A DNA stretch of 64,000 nucleotides from Halotia wernerae (GTDB lineage: Bacteria > Cyanobacteriota > Cyanobacteriia > Cyanobacteriales > Nostocaceae): NCBI GenBank assembly GCA_034931985.1, contig JAYGHB010000011.1, forward strand, positions 32,878 through 96,877, read 5' to 3'. Position numbers and translations under genes: made by a program. The notes beneath the pieces are model-generated. The model was not told the DNA's origin. It worked only from the letters and a program-made list of their open reading frames with translations, and ran no database searches. Below, piece after piece: positions 1 to 9,110 of the stretch (position 1 is the first letter of the stretch; each line of letters opens with the position of its first letter).

Positions 1-532
1 CATACTGCTCTGTAAACGCGATGTATTCTGCTAATTGCAGCTGAGTACGTGGGGTGTAATCTTCTGGAAGTTCGTTTTCTCGGCGGAAAGCTTTAACAGC
101 TTCAATATAAAATGCTTGTAAAAAATCTTCAATTAGACTGTAGCGAGCATCAAATCCTAACTCTGAGCCGGCAACTGTCACATGACGGTAAACCATAGCA
201 CCCAAAGTACTATGTAATTCCACACGTCCTTTTCTCGAACCAAGTCGATAGTAATGCAGGCACTTTTGCAAGCGATGTCTGGACAAAGTCAGTTGCCAAG
301 ACTGGATTTCTCCTGATGTTTGAATGCGGTAGCTCTTGTCACAAATTCGTTTGACTTCTTTAGCTATGCGTTGTGCTAGAGCTTGTATACACCCAGGCGT
401 TGCTTTTACTTGGGCTTGCATTTCCTGATGCAGCAGTTGCATCAAGGTATCGGTAACTGGTAATTCTTCAATAACAACGCAGGACTCAAAAGTGGATGTA
501 GAGGTTGGTAGATTGGCAAGTTTAGCTTTCAT
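1..532 (-). CDS. HetZ-family protein, C-terminal part outside the window
   Basis: The frame opens with ATG at 532 and stays open for 177 codons to the window edge, so only the N-terminal part is present. The stretch around residues 85-115 (YYRLGSRKGRVELHSTLGAM) and the later IEDFLQAFYIEAVKAFRREN are, from memory, typical of HetZ and its paralogues, the cyanobacterial regulators needed early in heterocyst differentiation. HetZ proteins bind DNA and act with PatU-type proteins. Nostocales usually carry several paralogues, and I cannot tell whether this is HetZ itself. The upstream gap (533-859) carries no convincing gene. Confidence 0.75.
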   Translation of the reverse strand, partial: MKAKLANLPTSTSTFESCVVIEELPVTDTLMQLLHQEMQAQVKATPGCIQALAQRIAKEVKRICDKSYRIQTSGEIQSWQLTLSRHRLQKCLHYYRLGSRKGRVELHSTLGAMVYRHVTVAGSELGFDARYSLIEDFLQAFYIEAVKAFRRENELPEDYTPRTQLQLAEYIAFTEQY

Positions 533-859
533 GACTTTTCCTGGGTGTGGTATCGCACCTTAACTACAACGCAGAGACAGTATCTGATTTTCTGTAAGCA
601 CTGCTCATATATAAGACTGTAGGAAATCTCAAAAGGTTACAGTGAAAGTAGTGTGTCGCTTTTTTCACAAGCAACTAAATTGAGGGTGACACAAGTATAT
701 CTGTCAGAGATTAAAAGTAGCCAAAACGCTTGCTATATCGAACCTTTCCTTCATCCAATTCTTTCAGGTGACAATTTTTGTAAGTATGACAATCCCGAAA
801 CTGGAGTATTTCTAATACATTATTCCGAAATCGGTCAAGTAGCGCGTGAAGTGTAATAT

Positions 860-1519
860 TTATACCCACGCTGTTACTGCTTCCCAACCTAAACCCCGCC
901 GTGTAATCATTGGTTCGTCTCCCGTCAAGTCCAAAATCGTAGACACTTGGTATGTTGGTTCCTCGCCAGTATCTACAATGACATCTACTAAGTTATCTAA
1001 ACGGTCAAATAGCTCTACACGCGACATTTTCAGTTCTGAACTTAGCTCTCGTGTGCCATCATCTGCCTCATCTGGTGGGAGATGTGCTGAAGTCGAAATA
1101 ATCGGATTGCCTAACGCTGCTAATAATGACAAACATGCAGTATGATTTGGTACACGAATCCCAGTAGTTTTTCGCTTAGGGCTTTGCACCAGTCGCGGTA
1201 CTAACTTGGTAGCGGGTAATAAAAACGTGTAAGGGCCTGGTATCAGGTGTTTCATAATCCGATAAGCTGTATCACTAACAAAGGCATAAGTTGCCACATT
1301 AGATAGTGAAGGACATAAAAATGTCAGTGGTTTATCGTTTGCTAGCTGCTTAATTTGCCGCACTCTTTCCACCGCTGACTTAGCATTTAAATCACAACCA
1401 ATGGCATAAACTGTATCAGTAGGGTAAAGCATAACTGCGCCACTAGAGAGCGCTGATTTTATTTCCTCTATTCGGCGGATTTGAGGATTATCAGGATGGA
1501 CTGCAAAAATTTTTGCCAT
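860..1519 (-). CDS. YciO-type Sua5/YrdC family protein
   Basis: This 219-residue protein has the YrdC-fold nucleotide-binding core: VMLYPTDTVYAIGCDL near residues 29-44, the KPLTFLC segment near 83 and the PGPYTFLLPATK segment near 114. The STSA motif near 143 follows GNPII. The PGPYTFLL and KRKTTGIRVP segments resemble E. coli YciO more than TsaC or Sua5, which make threonylcarbamoyl-AMP for tRNA t6A. The role of YciO proteins is less clear, so I call the subfamily and not the reaction. The ATG at 1519 starts MAKIFAVHP and is the natural start. The gene stands alone, opposite to larC. Confidence 0.85.
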   Translation of the reverse strand: MAKIFAVHPDNPQIRRIEEIKSALSSGAVMLYPTDTVYAIGCDLNAKSAVERVRQIKQLANDKPLTFLCPSLSNVATYAFVSDTAYRIMKHLIPGPYTFLLPATKLVPRLVQSPKRKTTGIRVPNHTACLSLLAALGNPIISTSAHLPPDEADDGTRELSSELKMSRVELFDRLDNLVDVIVDTGEEPTYQVSTILDLTGDEPMITRRGLGWEAVTAWV

Positions 1520-1661
1520 AAGGTTTAGAGACTTGAAAGAGAAAATATAGAATTAAGCGTTGCAGATGTATTTATGGGCAGGCGATCGCCTCATCGAAAG
1601 ACGTAAAATTTTACATCACAATATTAAAATTAAGCTGACTAATTTATCTATAGGACACAAT

Positions 1662-1772
1662 CTAGTACAGCACGGCGTAAATAAAGCCACCATCTGAAAC
1701 AGGCGAAAAGCCTACAAAATAAGCATTCTTTCTTTTAACTTTTGACTTTTGACTTTTGCCTTTTTGTACTAG
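1662..1772. repeat. 111-bp dispersed repeat with CTAGTAC/GTACTAG ends, copy 1
   Basis: The unit begins CTAGTAC and ends with its reverse complement GTACTAG, giving 7-bp terminal inverted repeats. The inside has an AT-rich run of ttgactttt words near the right end. A second, diverged unit of exactly the same length and ends lies at 60700-60810. It fills the gap between the YciO-type gene and larC and has no coding capacity of its own. Confidence 0.75.
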
Positions 1773-1842
1773 TCATAAAACCCTTACACTAAAATACTTT
1801 CAAGCCTGTTCCCTGTCCTCTATACCCTATACCCTTCCATAT

Positions 1843-3114
1843 ATGATTAAACTTGCTTATCTTCAATGTCCGACGGGGATTTCTGGTGATATGTGCCTAG
1901 GAGCCTTAGTTAGTCTGGGTGTCCCTGTAGAGTATTTAGTAGAAAAACTCAATAATTTAGGAATTGCCCAAGAGTATCAGTTAAGGACAGAACTTGTTCA
2001 ACGCAATGGTCAGCAAGGGACGAAAGTTGATGTAGATTTAGTAGTAGCTCATGATCACAAACACAGTCACCGTCATGGACGGCACTTGCCAGAAATAGAG
2101 CAAATGATTAGCAAAGCAGGGTTGCCATCACGGGCAGAAGCTTGGAGTTTAGCGGTATTTCGGCAGTTAGCAGTAGCAGAAGGAGCAGTACATGGCATTG
2201 CCCCAGAGAAAGTACACTTCCATGAGGTGGGTGCTGTGGATGCGATCGTGGATATTGTTGGTACTTGTTTGGGGTTGGATTGGTTGGGAATTGAAAGTAA
2301 TCATGAAGGATTGCCCCTACTCTATTGTTCAGCGTTTCCGACGGGAGGGGGAACAGTGCGGGCAGCACATGGTCAGATGGCAGTACCAGTACCAGCAGTA
2401 TTAAAGCTATGGGAAATGCGGGGTTGTCCAGTTTATAGCAATGGCATTGATCGGGAACTGGTGACACCCACAGGAGCTGCGATCGCCACTACTTTAGTTA
2501 CAGATTTTGGTGCGCCACCACCAATGACCATCAAACAAGTAGGACTGGGAGCAGGTTCTATAGATTTACCTCTTCCCAATATATTACGTCTATGGTTGGG
2601 CGAAAGTACTAATTTACAGGCAAATTTTACCAATTCTAACGATACTAGTTCTACCCTTGAGACGATATCAGTACTAGAAACCCAAATTGATGATTTAAAT
2701 CCCCAGGCGATCGGCTATGTATTTGAGGCGTTGTTTGCCGTGGGAGCGGTGGATATCTTTACTCAATCCATAGGAATGAAAAAGTCACGTCCGGGAATTT
2801 TACTAACTGTGATCTGCCATCCGGAAAATTTGCTGAATTGTGAAGCAGTTTTATTCCGCGAGACAACTACTTTAGGCATTCGCCGGACTACCCAGCAACG
2901 CACCATCCTCCAACGTGAAATTCAACCAGTGGCAACTGAATATGGTCAAGTACGCGTCAAGGTAGCATGGCAGGGAAAATTACCAGAAAAAATTATAGCT
3001 AACGTGCAGCCAGAATACGAAGATTGTGCAGAATTAGCTCGAAAATACAATATTCCCTGGCGTGAAATTCAGCGATTGGCATTACAGAGTTGGTATTTGG
3101 CACATAAAAACTAG
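1843..3114 (+). CDS. larC: LarC family, nickel-pincer cofactor biosynthesis
   Basis: LarC is a CTP-dependent cyclometallase that inserts nickel into the pincer nucleotide cofactor used by lactate racemase and related enzymes. The start at 1843 (MIKLAYLQCPTGISGDM) matches the family N-terminus; an upstream in-frame extension to 1756 crosses a dispersed repeat and is unlikely. A histidine-rich stretch near residues 73-82 (HDHKHSHRHGRH) and the KVHFHEVGAVDAIVDIVG segment near 125 fit the family. The gene is one unbroken frame of 423 codons, unlike lactobacilli where larC is split by a frameshift. LarB, LarE and a racemase are not adjacent, so the client enzyme is unknown. Confidence 0.9.
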   Translation: MIKLAYLQCPTGISGDMCLGALVSLGVPVEYLVEKLNNLGIAQEYQLRTELVQRNGQQGTKVDVDLVVAHDHKHSHRHGRHLPEIEQMISKAGLPSRAEAWSLAVFRQLAVAEGAVHGIAPEKVHFHEVGAVDAIVDIVGTCLGLDWLGIESNHEGLPLLYCSAFPTGGGTVRAAHGQMAVPVPAVLKLWEMRGCPVYSNGIDRELVTPTGAAIATTLVTDFGAPPPMTIKQVGLGAGSIDLPLPNILRLWLGESTNLQANFTNSNDTSSTLETISVLETQIDDLNPQAIGYVFEALFAVGAVDIFTQSIGMKKSRPGILLTVICHPENLLNCEAVLFRETTTLGIRRTTQQRTILQREIQPVATEYGQVRVKVAWQGKLPEKIIANVQPEYEDCAELARKYNIPWREIQRLALQSWYLAHKN

Positions 3115-3240
3115 TACGCTACGCTCTGGATAAGCAAGTTGTTCAAAGATACCGATTTCTGTAATTTGATAATTTTCACAGAGAGATTGCTTTTGTAGTG
3201 ATCAGACTTGTCGAATTTCATTAATAGTTTTCATAACACC

Positions 3241-3810
3241 TCATCCTTGCAAAACTTCAGCCGCAGTTAACTGAAGATTAGCAAAAATTGAAGAGGCGAT
3301 CGCACTTTCTCCCTGATAAACTCGCTCATCATAAAATCCCTCTACCCATTCCAAAACCGTCACCTTTTGGGCGATAGGATCAACAATCCAATACTCCGCA
3401 ATTCCCCGTGCCGCATACTCCGAACGCTTATAACGATAATCCCGACTTTCCTGATTCGGACTCACCACCTCAACCACCAACAACGGCGGCGGCATATCCA
3501 TCAAAATCAGAGATCGCTTTGCCCCTTGCATTACCGTCGCCAACTCCTCAGAATACACCACCAAATCAGGCACACGTACCCCTACCTGTCTGCTATGCAC
3601 AGCTACCTCTGCCTTCATCCGCAACCGATAAGATGGAATTCCCAGTTGAGAAAAATAGATCAATAGAAATATCGCAATCCGTTGATTAATATCACCCTCT
3701 GAAGGCATGGGAATTAATTCTCCATTTTCTAATTCATATAAAGTATCTGTCCCATCGTCATAATTAAGGAATTCTTCAAAGGTCATCTTTTTAGCGGCTG
3801 CAACTGTCAT
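3241..3810 (-). CDS. Uma2-family putative endonuclease (DUF820)
   Basis: This 189-residue protein belongs to the Uma2/DUF820 family, PD-(D/E)XK-fold proteins that are very abundant in cyanobacteria. Visible family features are MTFEEFLNYDDGTDTLYELENGELIPMPS at the N-terminus (split here only by wording), VRVPDLVVYSEE near residue 80, LLVVEVVSPNQESRDYRYKR near 110, and YAARGIAEYWIVDP near 132. The acidic residues of VPDLVV and VVEVVS are the likely metal site. The biological role of the family is poorly known. A second, unrelated copy lies near 47.5 kb. The gene is followed on the same strand side by a methyltransferase remnant. Confidence 0.88.
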   Translation of the reverse strand: MTVAAAKKMTFEEFLNYDDGTDTLYELENGELIPMPSEGDINQRIAIFLLIYFSQLGIPSYRLRMKAEVAVHSRQVGVRVPDLVVYSEELATVMQGAKRSLILMDMPPPLLVVEVVSPNQESRDYRYKRSEYAARGIAEYWIVDPIAQKVTVLEWVEGFYDERVYQGESAIASSIFANLQLTAAEVLQG

Positions 3811-3841
3811 TGCTTTTTCTCCCAGATGTAGCTTGTATTGA

Positions 3842-4126
3842 TTATTTTAACAATGCCTCCAACTTCTCCATCCCCTGCTGAATCTCTGCCTCTAACTTTG
3901 CTAAATTAGCGAGGATGTCTTTAGGTGCGCGGTGTTCTACCTCCTCATGCACCACTTCCTTGTAACGATTCAAACTGAGGTCGTATCCCTGAGTAGCAAT
4001 ATCAACCTTGGGTACACAAAAACTCTGAGCAGTGCGAAGTCGCTCTCGTTCGGTAGTATTTCGCAGTTGCCAACGAGTCAAACACATCCGGCAGATTATT
4101 CTTATCAGTCTTCTTAGTCTTGACGA
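3842..4126 (-). pseudogene. Remnant of a type I restriction methyltransferase HsdM
   Basis: The open stretch at 3842-4087 encodes only the C-terminal tail of HsdM-type N6-adenine methylases, with GYDLSLNRYKEVVHEEVEHR followed by an LxxLExEIQxGMEKLEALL helix. Just upstream (about 4126-4090) another frame reads KTDKNNLPDV, also typical of HsdM, so a frameshift or deletion lies near 4088. The catalytic NPPY/F region is absent. No HsdS or HsdR is visible. I read this as the last scrap of a lost restriction system bordering the secretion cluster. Confidence 0.7.
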
Positions 4127-4138
4127 TCGCCTAACTTT

Positions 4139-4711
4139 TCACTTAGCAGTTCTGACGCAGGGTGTAGGGCTAGCAGAAGGCGGATCAGCATAAATTGCTA
4201 GGGTATGATAATCAGGGTTAGCTTCTTCATACATAATTTTAAATGTATAGAGTTTAGTTTTACCCTGCCCTTCAGTAATTACAGTTAAAAGTGTATTATC
4301 CATATCAGGCAGTCCTGGAATTTTTATTTTTTCAATGCGCCTGAGTTGAATTACATTTGCTGCTGAATTTTTACAATCTCCTGAACTCATGCTGCGTTCT
4401 TGACCGAACTGCATACACATTGGCCCATCAAAATCCATAATTACCTGGGATGGGTCGTTTAACCAAACTTTTTTAATAATTTCTCCAGAGGGCAGAAAAC
4501 TTAAATTTGTACCTTGCTGATACCATACATTGATAGTAGGTATTGCTCCCCCTAAACCCTGTGCCTGACAGGAGAACATAGAACGAAGAACAGCATTATT
4601 AGCTACAGCGCGACCTGCCAAAAGTAACATTGCACCAAAAAAACTCAGGGAAGCCAGAGTAAATAAATGAGAATAAATAGGGTATTTTCTTGGTGAATTA
4701 ATCTGTTTCAT
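4139..4711 (-). CDS. Secreted protein, possible VirB9/TraK-like channel component
   Basis: This 190-residue protein has a hydrophobic N-terminal segment (residues 15-38, FTLASLSFFGAMLLLAGRAV followed by ANNA) that looks like a signal peptide. After it comes a beta-rich region with GTNLSFLPSGEIIKKVWLND and then PSQVIMDFDGPMC near residue 90. That arrangement recalls the N-terminal beta domain of VirB9/TrbG or TraK, which forms the outer part of type IV secretion cores. There are three to four cysteines that could pair in the periplasm. It is the last gene of the nine-gene cluster, 56 bp after the VirB10-like gene. The family assignment rests mainly on context and a weak pattern. Confidence 0.5.
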   Translation of the reverse strand: MKQINSPRKYPIYSHLFTLASLSFFGAMLLLAGRAVANNAVLRSMFSCQAQGLGGAIPTINVWYQQGTNLSFLPSGEIIKKVWLNDPSQVIMDFDGPMCMQFGQERSMSSGDCKNSAANVIQLRRIEKIKIPGLPDMDNTLLTVITEGQGKTKLYTFKIMYEEANPDYHTLAIYADPPSASPTPCVRTAK

Positions 4712-4767
4712 GGCTGCAACCTGGGAAATAATTGAATAGGGAACGATCGCACAAATTCGACTAAATC

Positions 4768-6399
4768 TTAAAACTGCATTGTTTGATTAACATATATTTC
4801 CACATTTTTTCCAGCTGCGAGAAACCAAACATTAGTTTGTTGAGACATTTGGGCGATCGCCTGCTGATTACGTTGCGAAATTTGGGGGACTAAAGAGTTC
4901 AAACCACCTTCTAGAACTCCCGCCGGAATGTTGCGTCTATTGTTGGTAGTTAAGGCGCAAACATCATTGATATTATTAGTACCATTATTAGAAGGAGGAC
5001 ATGAGTATTTAGTATCAGAACGATTAAATAATTCTGCTGCTTTACCAATACCTCCCAAAACGAATAATCCTGCATCCATACTTGCTATAGAGCCAGATGA
5101 ATTAGGAAATTTATTTGCTATGAGAGGTTTACCTTGAGTACCGCGAATAATAATTGCATTGCTTGGCAAACTCTTTTCTGTGAGATTACCCTTACTATCT
5201 TGCAAAATAATTTTGACTACATCTAACTGCAACAAACCTTGTTCAGAAATGGCACTAACTTGAGTTAGTAATTCTGTATTTGCAGGTAAAGCAATTTCAC
5301 CATCCGCTGCTTTTAGTGGTTCTTTTAATTTCACAACAAAAACGTTTTTATTTTCGTCTTTATCGTTATTTCTTGATCTTGTAGTTTCCCCAAATATGGC
5401 CGTTGCTAATACGGCTTTAGCACTGGTTCCTACTTTTACTGATTTCGGGTTTTGTGATTGACCTTGGCTGACTACAGGAGGTTCCTGTTGTGGTGGTTGT
5501 GGTGTAGGATTCGTATTCGGGTTGATTGTCTGTGATGCCCCATTGTTATTCATCTCAGGTGGAGAAGTAACGACATCATTACTCGATTGACTATTAGCAG
5601 ATACTTGAACTTGACCGTAGCTACCTAATTTTGCTAGCCTTTTCCACTCATCAAGGGGGTCTGGTGGGGATGGTTGAGTCTCTGGGTTCGCAACTGCTGG
5701 TAGAGGTGCTGGTGGCAAAGTAGCAAGAGAGTTTTCTGGGCGGGTTGGTTGAGGCGCAGGTTTTTGAACGACACGCTCAACTGTAACTATTCGAGGTACG
5801 TAAACTGTTCGCACAGCTGGAGGTGTTGTTGGCTGTATCACTCTGGGTCTCACTCTAGATTGTTGTGGAGTTGGTTGAGCTTCTTCAACCTGAGAAACAG
5901 GTTTGGCAGCTCTGAGGTTTTGCTGCGCTGCTGTCACTGCTTGCGCTTGTTCAGCTAGGGCTAACTTGGTTTTTAGAGTTTCTACTTCTTGCTCTAAAGT
6001 TTGCTGGCGAGATGCACTCGTTGGTTGTGATTTCGCTACTGGGGAAACTAGATTTTTTTCTGGCTTTTGATTGCTGCTACTCATCATCTGAGATAAAAAC
6101 CCGCCAGCTAACAAAACTACAGCCAAGGTAGCACTACCCACCAAAATTAATTTAGCAAAGGGGTTAGATGAGAGGGGTTGCTTGGTTTGAACTGCTTCTG
6201 GCTCAAACTGTGGAGGTTCTAAGCTAGCTGAATCTTCTTCTATTGGTTCGACAACAGTTGCAGGCTCTTGTTCAAAGCCAACCAATCGCGCCATCTGTGA
6301 TTCCCAATCGGAAGAATCTACTTCAGGCACAGAATTATTGGTACTGCGAGTCAGTAGATTTTTGGCAGGAGTTTCTGAGTGAATTGAATAAGAAGTCAT
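4768..6399 (-). CDS. VirB10/TrbI-like type IV secretion core protein
   Basis: The 543-residue protein has the VirB10 layout: a cytoplasmic N-terminus of about 80 residues, one membrane segment near residues 82-104 (LILVGSATLAVVLLAGGFL), a short coiled coil near 130-160, a long proline-rich linker to about 310, then a C-terminal beta domain. That domain starts near VKVGTSAKAVLATAIFGETT and contains FVVKLKEPLKAADGEIALPA and ELLTQVSAISEQGLLQLDV. In the family this protein spans both membranes and couples ATPase energy to the channel. Its place between VirB8-like and VirB9-like genes supports the call. Start ATG at 6399 is 23 bp after the preceding stop. Confidence 0.75.
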   Translation of the reverse strand: MTSYSIHSETPAKNLLTRSTNNSVPEVDSSDWESQMARLVGFEQEPATVVEPIEEDSASLEPPQFEPEAVQTKQPLSSNPFAKLILVGSATLAVVLLAGGFLSQMMSSSNQKPEKNLVSPVAKSQPTSASRQQTLEQEVETLKTKLALAEQAQAVTAAQQNLRAAKPVSQVEEAQPTPQQSRVRPRVIQPTTPPAVRTVYVPRIVTVERVVQKPAPQPTRPENSLATLPPAPLPAVANPETQPSPPDPLDEWKRLAKLGSYGQVQVSANSQSSNDVVTSPPEMNNNGASQTINPNTNPTPQPPQQEPPVVSQGQSQNPKSVKVGTSAKAVLATAIFGETTRSRNNDKDENKNVFVVKLKEPLKAADGEIALPANTELLTQVSAISEQGLLQLDVVKIILQDSKGNLTEKSLPSNAIIIRGTQGKPLIANKFPNSSGSIASMDAGLFVLGGIGKAAELFNRSDTKYSCPPSNNGTNNINDVCALTTNNRRNIPAGVLEGGLNSLVPQISQRNQQAIAQMSQQTNVWFLAAGKNVEIYVNQTMQF

Positions 6400-6422
6400 G
6401 GTGTTTATGCTTGGATGTAATT

Positions 6423-7106
6423 TTAAGAGCAGTTTTTATCAGTTATTTCACATATATTGTAAATTTCTAGTTTAGCTTCGCCTAGGTGGTAAGCAGCTCG
6501 ATGCCACGGTAAAGGGGTAGCATCTGGCAGGGAAGTTGCTTGCTGATCTATTGCTCTGACTAATATTTGTTTATTAAACGCAGTTGCAGTTCCAAGATTA
6601 TTAGAACTACTAAAAGCTAAGTGATTGGCAAGCATTTCTACTTTCCATTTTCCTTCACCTATTGGGATTGGTTGAGAAATTTGTTGGACTACCAACACAT
6701 ATTCAGTGCCTCGATTAATATTTTCCAACTGCGTAGTTGCAGTTAAAGATGTAATTTCTGATTTAAATTTTGGTTTTAAATCGTCACTTAATAATTGCGA
6801 ACTAATTTCCCAAATTGTATTCGGCGGCTGTTGCTCAGACCACGTAAGCATGAGGGTCATGGTTTCACCTACAAAGCGACGAATTGCCTCTGGATATCGC
6901 TCAAAGCTTGGTTTGGCATCTGCGGTTATGGCGTTACCATCAACGAGTTGCACCAAACTTTTGGGTGTCAATTGCCGACTTAAATCTTGTAATAATGTCC
7001 CGTGGAACATTAGTAACAGCAAGGTAAATAAATGTAAGCTAAATGTTGCTACAGCTAATAATGGTAAGATGCTACTTTTTTTATTTTCTGGTTTCAGTAA
7101 TTGCAT
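6423..7106 (-). CDS. VirB8/TraE-like protein, second tandem copy
   Basis: This 227-residue protein has one N-terminal membrane segment (residues 13-35, LPLLAVATFSLHLFTLLLLM) followed by a soluble domain. Near residue 46 it reads SLVQLVDGNAI, and near 66 IRRFVGETMTLMLTWS, both shared with the neighbour at 7152-7976, so the two are paralogues from a tandem duplication. The layout (short cytoplasmic tail, one anchor, periplasmic domain of about 190 residues) fits VirB8/TraE assembly factors. It ends with two cysteines (ICEITDKNC). Sequence similarity to named families cannot be tested here, so the VirB8 label is inferred from topology and gene order. Confidence 0.55.
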   Translation of the reverse strand: MQLLKPENKKSSILPLLAVATFSLHLFTLLLLMFHGTLLQDLSRQLTPKSLVQLVDGNAITADAKPSFERYPEAIRRFVGETMTLMLTWSEQQPPNTIWEISSQLLSDDLKPKFKSEITSLTATTQLENINRGTEYVLVVQQISQPIPIGEGKWKVEMLANHLAFSSSNNLGTATAFNKQILVRAIDQQATSLPDATPLPWHRAAYHLGEAKLEIYNICEITDKNCS

Positions 7107-7151
7107 AAATATTTGAGTAGATACAATCGCAAAATTACCAAATCAAAAAAC

Positions 7152-7976
7152 TTATTTGATAAATGGATCAGTTTTTTTGCTATTTTCACATTGCTTTAAT
7201 TGATTTTCATTCCGATTATTATATTCATCTATCAAACAGAGGTTACGAATTTCATAAATTTCCAGTCTATCATTGCGGTTGCTATAAATGGCTTTTTGTA
7301 AATCGGTACTATTTTCAGCTAGAGGATAAGGAAAATAATCTACGGCGCGAACTAATAAATCTTTATTAAAAGTAGTTATTATTTTTCTGTCATCACTGCG
7401 TTTTTTTTGGATCAAGTCAGCTACCATTCCTACTCGCCATTTACCTGGAGCAATTTGTTTAGGTGGATAAACCCGCTTGATGACTAGCTGTGCTGACATC
7501 CCTTGGTTAGGGTTGGTAGAGAAAACTTCTGGTGGTGTGATTTGAGCGATCGCACCTAAAAAACCTTTGCGAAAGTCTTCTGATAGGGCGAAACTAGCTA
7601 CCCAACTACTAGTAGTAACTTTTTGGCTACCCCCTGCTGGTGTTCTTACAAGTATTCCCGAATCTGATTTAGGTTTAGTGACTTCTTCAAAATTTGTTGG
7701 TGGCAGATTTCCAGACCAGTTAAACATGGATATCATAGTTTTACTGACGAATAGGCGAATCGTTTCTGGATCTCTTGCTAAATCATTAGAAGCAGCTATC
7801 GGTTTACCATCGATCATCTGCACAAAGTTAGGCGGTTTTCTCAGGCTTAGTTGACGAATTTCTAAGCCTTGGAAGATGAACAAAAGTAACACCAATAGAT
7901 GCAAACCGAATGTGGCGATCGCAAAGGTTGTCAGAATATTCCCGGTTCGTTGTCTTTTTTTGAGTAAATTTACCAT
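7152..7976 (-). CDS. VirB8/TraE-like protein, first tandem copy
   Basis: The 274-residue protein has one membrane segment near residues 14-36 (ILTTFAIATFGLHLLVLLLF) and a periplasmic domain. NFVQMIDGKPIAAS near residue 48 and IRLFVSKTMISMFNWSGNLP near 73 align with the downstream paralogue. Later shared points are the GKWRVGMVADL and TTFNKDLLVRAVD segments. It carries an insert of about 30 residues near 105-135 that the paralogue lacks. The topology fits VirB8/TraE, which nucleates the inner-membrane complex and dimerises. It lies 22 bp downstream of the VirB6-like gene, inside one co-directional run. Confidence 0.55.
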   Translation of the reverse strand: MVNLLKKRQRTGNILTTFAIATFGLHLLVLLLFIFQGLEIRQLSLRKPPNFVQMIDGKPIAASNDLARDPETIRLFVSKTMISMFNWSGNLPPTNFEEVTKPKSDSGILVRTPAGGSQKVTTSSWVASFALSEDFRKGFLGAIAQITPPEVFSTNPNQGMSAQLVIKRVYPPKQIAPGKWRVGMVADLIQKKRSDDRKIITTFNKDLLVRAVDYFPYPLAENSTDLQKAIYSNRNDRLEIYEIRNLCLIDEYNNRNENQLKQCENSKKTDPFIK

Positions 7977-7998
7977 TATCTCAATTAATTACGAATTA

Positions 7999-9048
7999 CT
8001 ATATTCTTTCCCTCGCCAAAGAAGCTGTGTTACTAATAGCATTGAAAACTGCAAATCCTCCAGCCGCCGCTACAAGTAGAGATAAAATTGGTGCTAAAAC
8101 TCCCAGAAAAATTATGAACCACATTAAATCGGGATTAGCACTGGGATTTTCAGCTGGGCCATTAACAATTACTGAAGCTGTTAATACAGCAATAATGTTA
8201 AATGAAATCTTGGCAATTCCTACAGATAAAAAACCCGTTAGCCAAGCAAAAATGGGTTTCCCAGCTACAGGAAGCAAAGAACCGCCTACAGCTATTGGGC
8301 CTAATGCTGCTATCAGCAACATTGTCGCTTCTATCAAATTTTGAAAAGCATATTGTAAGGAAAAGAGAAAACTTTTAATACTAGTTTGCACTGTATTTCC
8401 TAACAAAGAATTAAATGCAATGTCTGAGACAATTCCTGTACCAAATCTAATCTGATTTACCTGATTTTCTAACCTACTTATCCAAGTTTTATTTCCATAT
8501 AAATCTCTATAGTCTCGCCAAAGATCGTCAATTTTTTCGCTAGCTTTAGCAAAGCATTGAGTTTGTTGTTCACCAGTCAATGATTGACAAGGGCGAAGTA
8601 AAGAACCAGCTACTTCTTCCGCAACACTCATATTTACTGCTTGCTGATAAGTTTGATTGGCATCCGTTGTAGTTACTATTTGCTGATTCACAGTATTAAT
8701 AAAGTTTCTTACCCCCAATGTCAGGTTAGAAAGTATACTGCCTTCTCCAGAACTGCTTAATAGCAAGACTACCACAAAAGGCCAAATCAAAGCCGATATG
8801 GGGCGAGAATATTCACTGTAGATTAAATCTTTCAGCCATTGCATCATAAAAAACAATAGCGTTCCTACTGCGAAAAACACGCCTAAATTCGTTAGTGATC
8901 CATATAAGTTATTGCTGGTGTTATTTTGTAATAAATCTAGCCATTGATTATCCCAACCTTCGGCAATGCTTTTGGCAGTTGCAGCACCATTTTCGAGAGT
9001 ATCATTGATGCCAAGTTGAGCAAATAATCGCAAAATATGAATCTGCAT
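7999..9048 (-). CDS. VirB6/TrbL-like polytopic membrane protein
   Basis: The 349-residue protein has membrane segments near residues 55-75 (LGVFFAVGTLLFFMMQWL), 85-105 (ISALIWPFVVVLLLS), 240-265 (ATMLLIAALGPIAVGGSLL), 275-305 and 312-338 (WFIIFLGVLAPILSLLVAAA), with a soluble central loop of about 120 residues holding two cysteines. This is the usual arrangement of VirB6/TrbL, the inner-membrane channel protein of type IV secretion. The IAALGPIAVGGSLL helix followed by a second hairpin is typical. It lies upstream of the two VirB8-like genes, as VirB6 does in the classical order. Confidence 0.65.
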   Translation of the reverse strand: MQIHILRLFAQLGINDTLENGAATAKSIAEGWDNQWLDLLQNNTSNNLYGSLTNLGVFFAVGTLLFFMMQWLKDLIYSEYSRPISALIWPFVVVLLLSSSGEGSILSNLTLGVRNFINTVNQQIVTTTDANQTYQQAVNMSVAEEVAGSLLRPCQSLTGEQQTQCFAKASEKIDDLWRDYRDLYGNKTWISRLENQVNQIRFGTGIVSDIAFNSLLGNTVQTSIKSFLFSLQYAFQNLIEATMLLIAALGPIAVGGSLLPVAGKPIFAWLTGFLSVGIAKISFNIIAVLTASVIVNGPAENPSANPDLMWFIIFLGVLAPILSLLVAAAGGFAVFNAISNTASLARERI

Positions 9049-9110
9049 TTTAAATTATTAGGCTTTCTCTAACAAGAAAGGTCAATGTAAAAACGGATAA
9101 ATAATAAATT

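Noticed and set aside
653..856. 67-codon frame from GTG
   Set aside because: No ribosome site, no recognisable motif, and the composition is like chance reading of AT-rich DNA.
860..1519. Calling this gene TsaC/Sua5
   Set aside because: The PGPYTFLL and KRKTTGIRVP segments fit YciO better, so the t6A role was not assigned.
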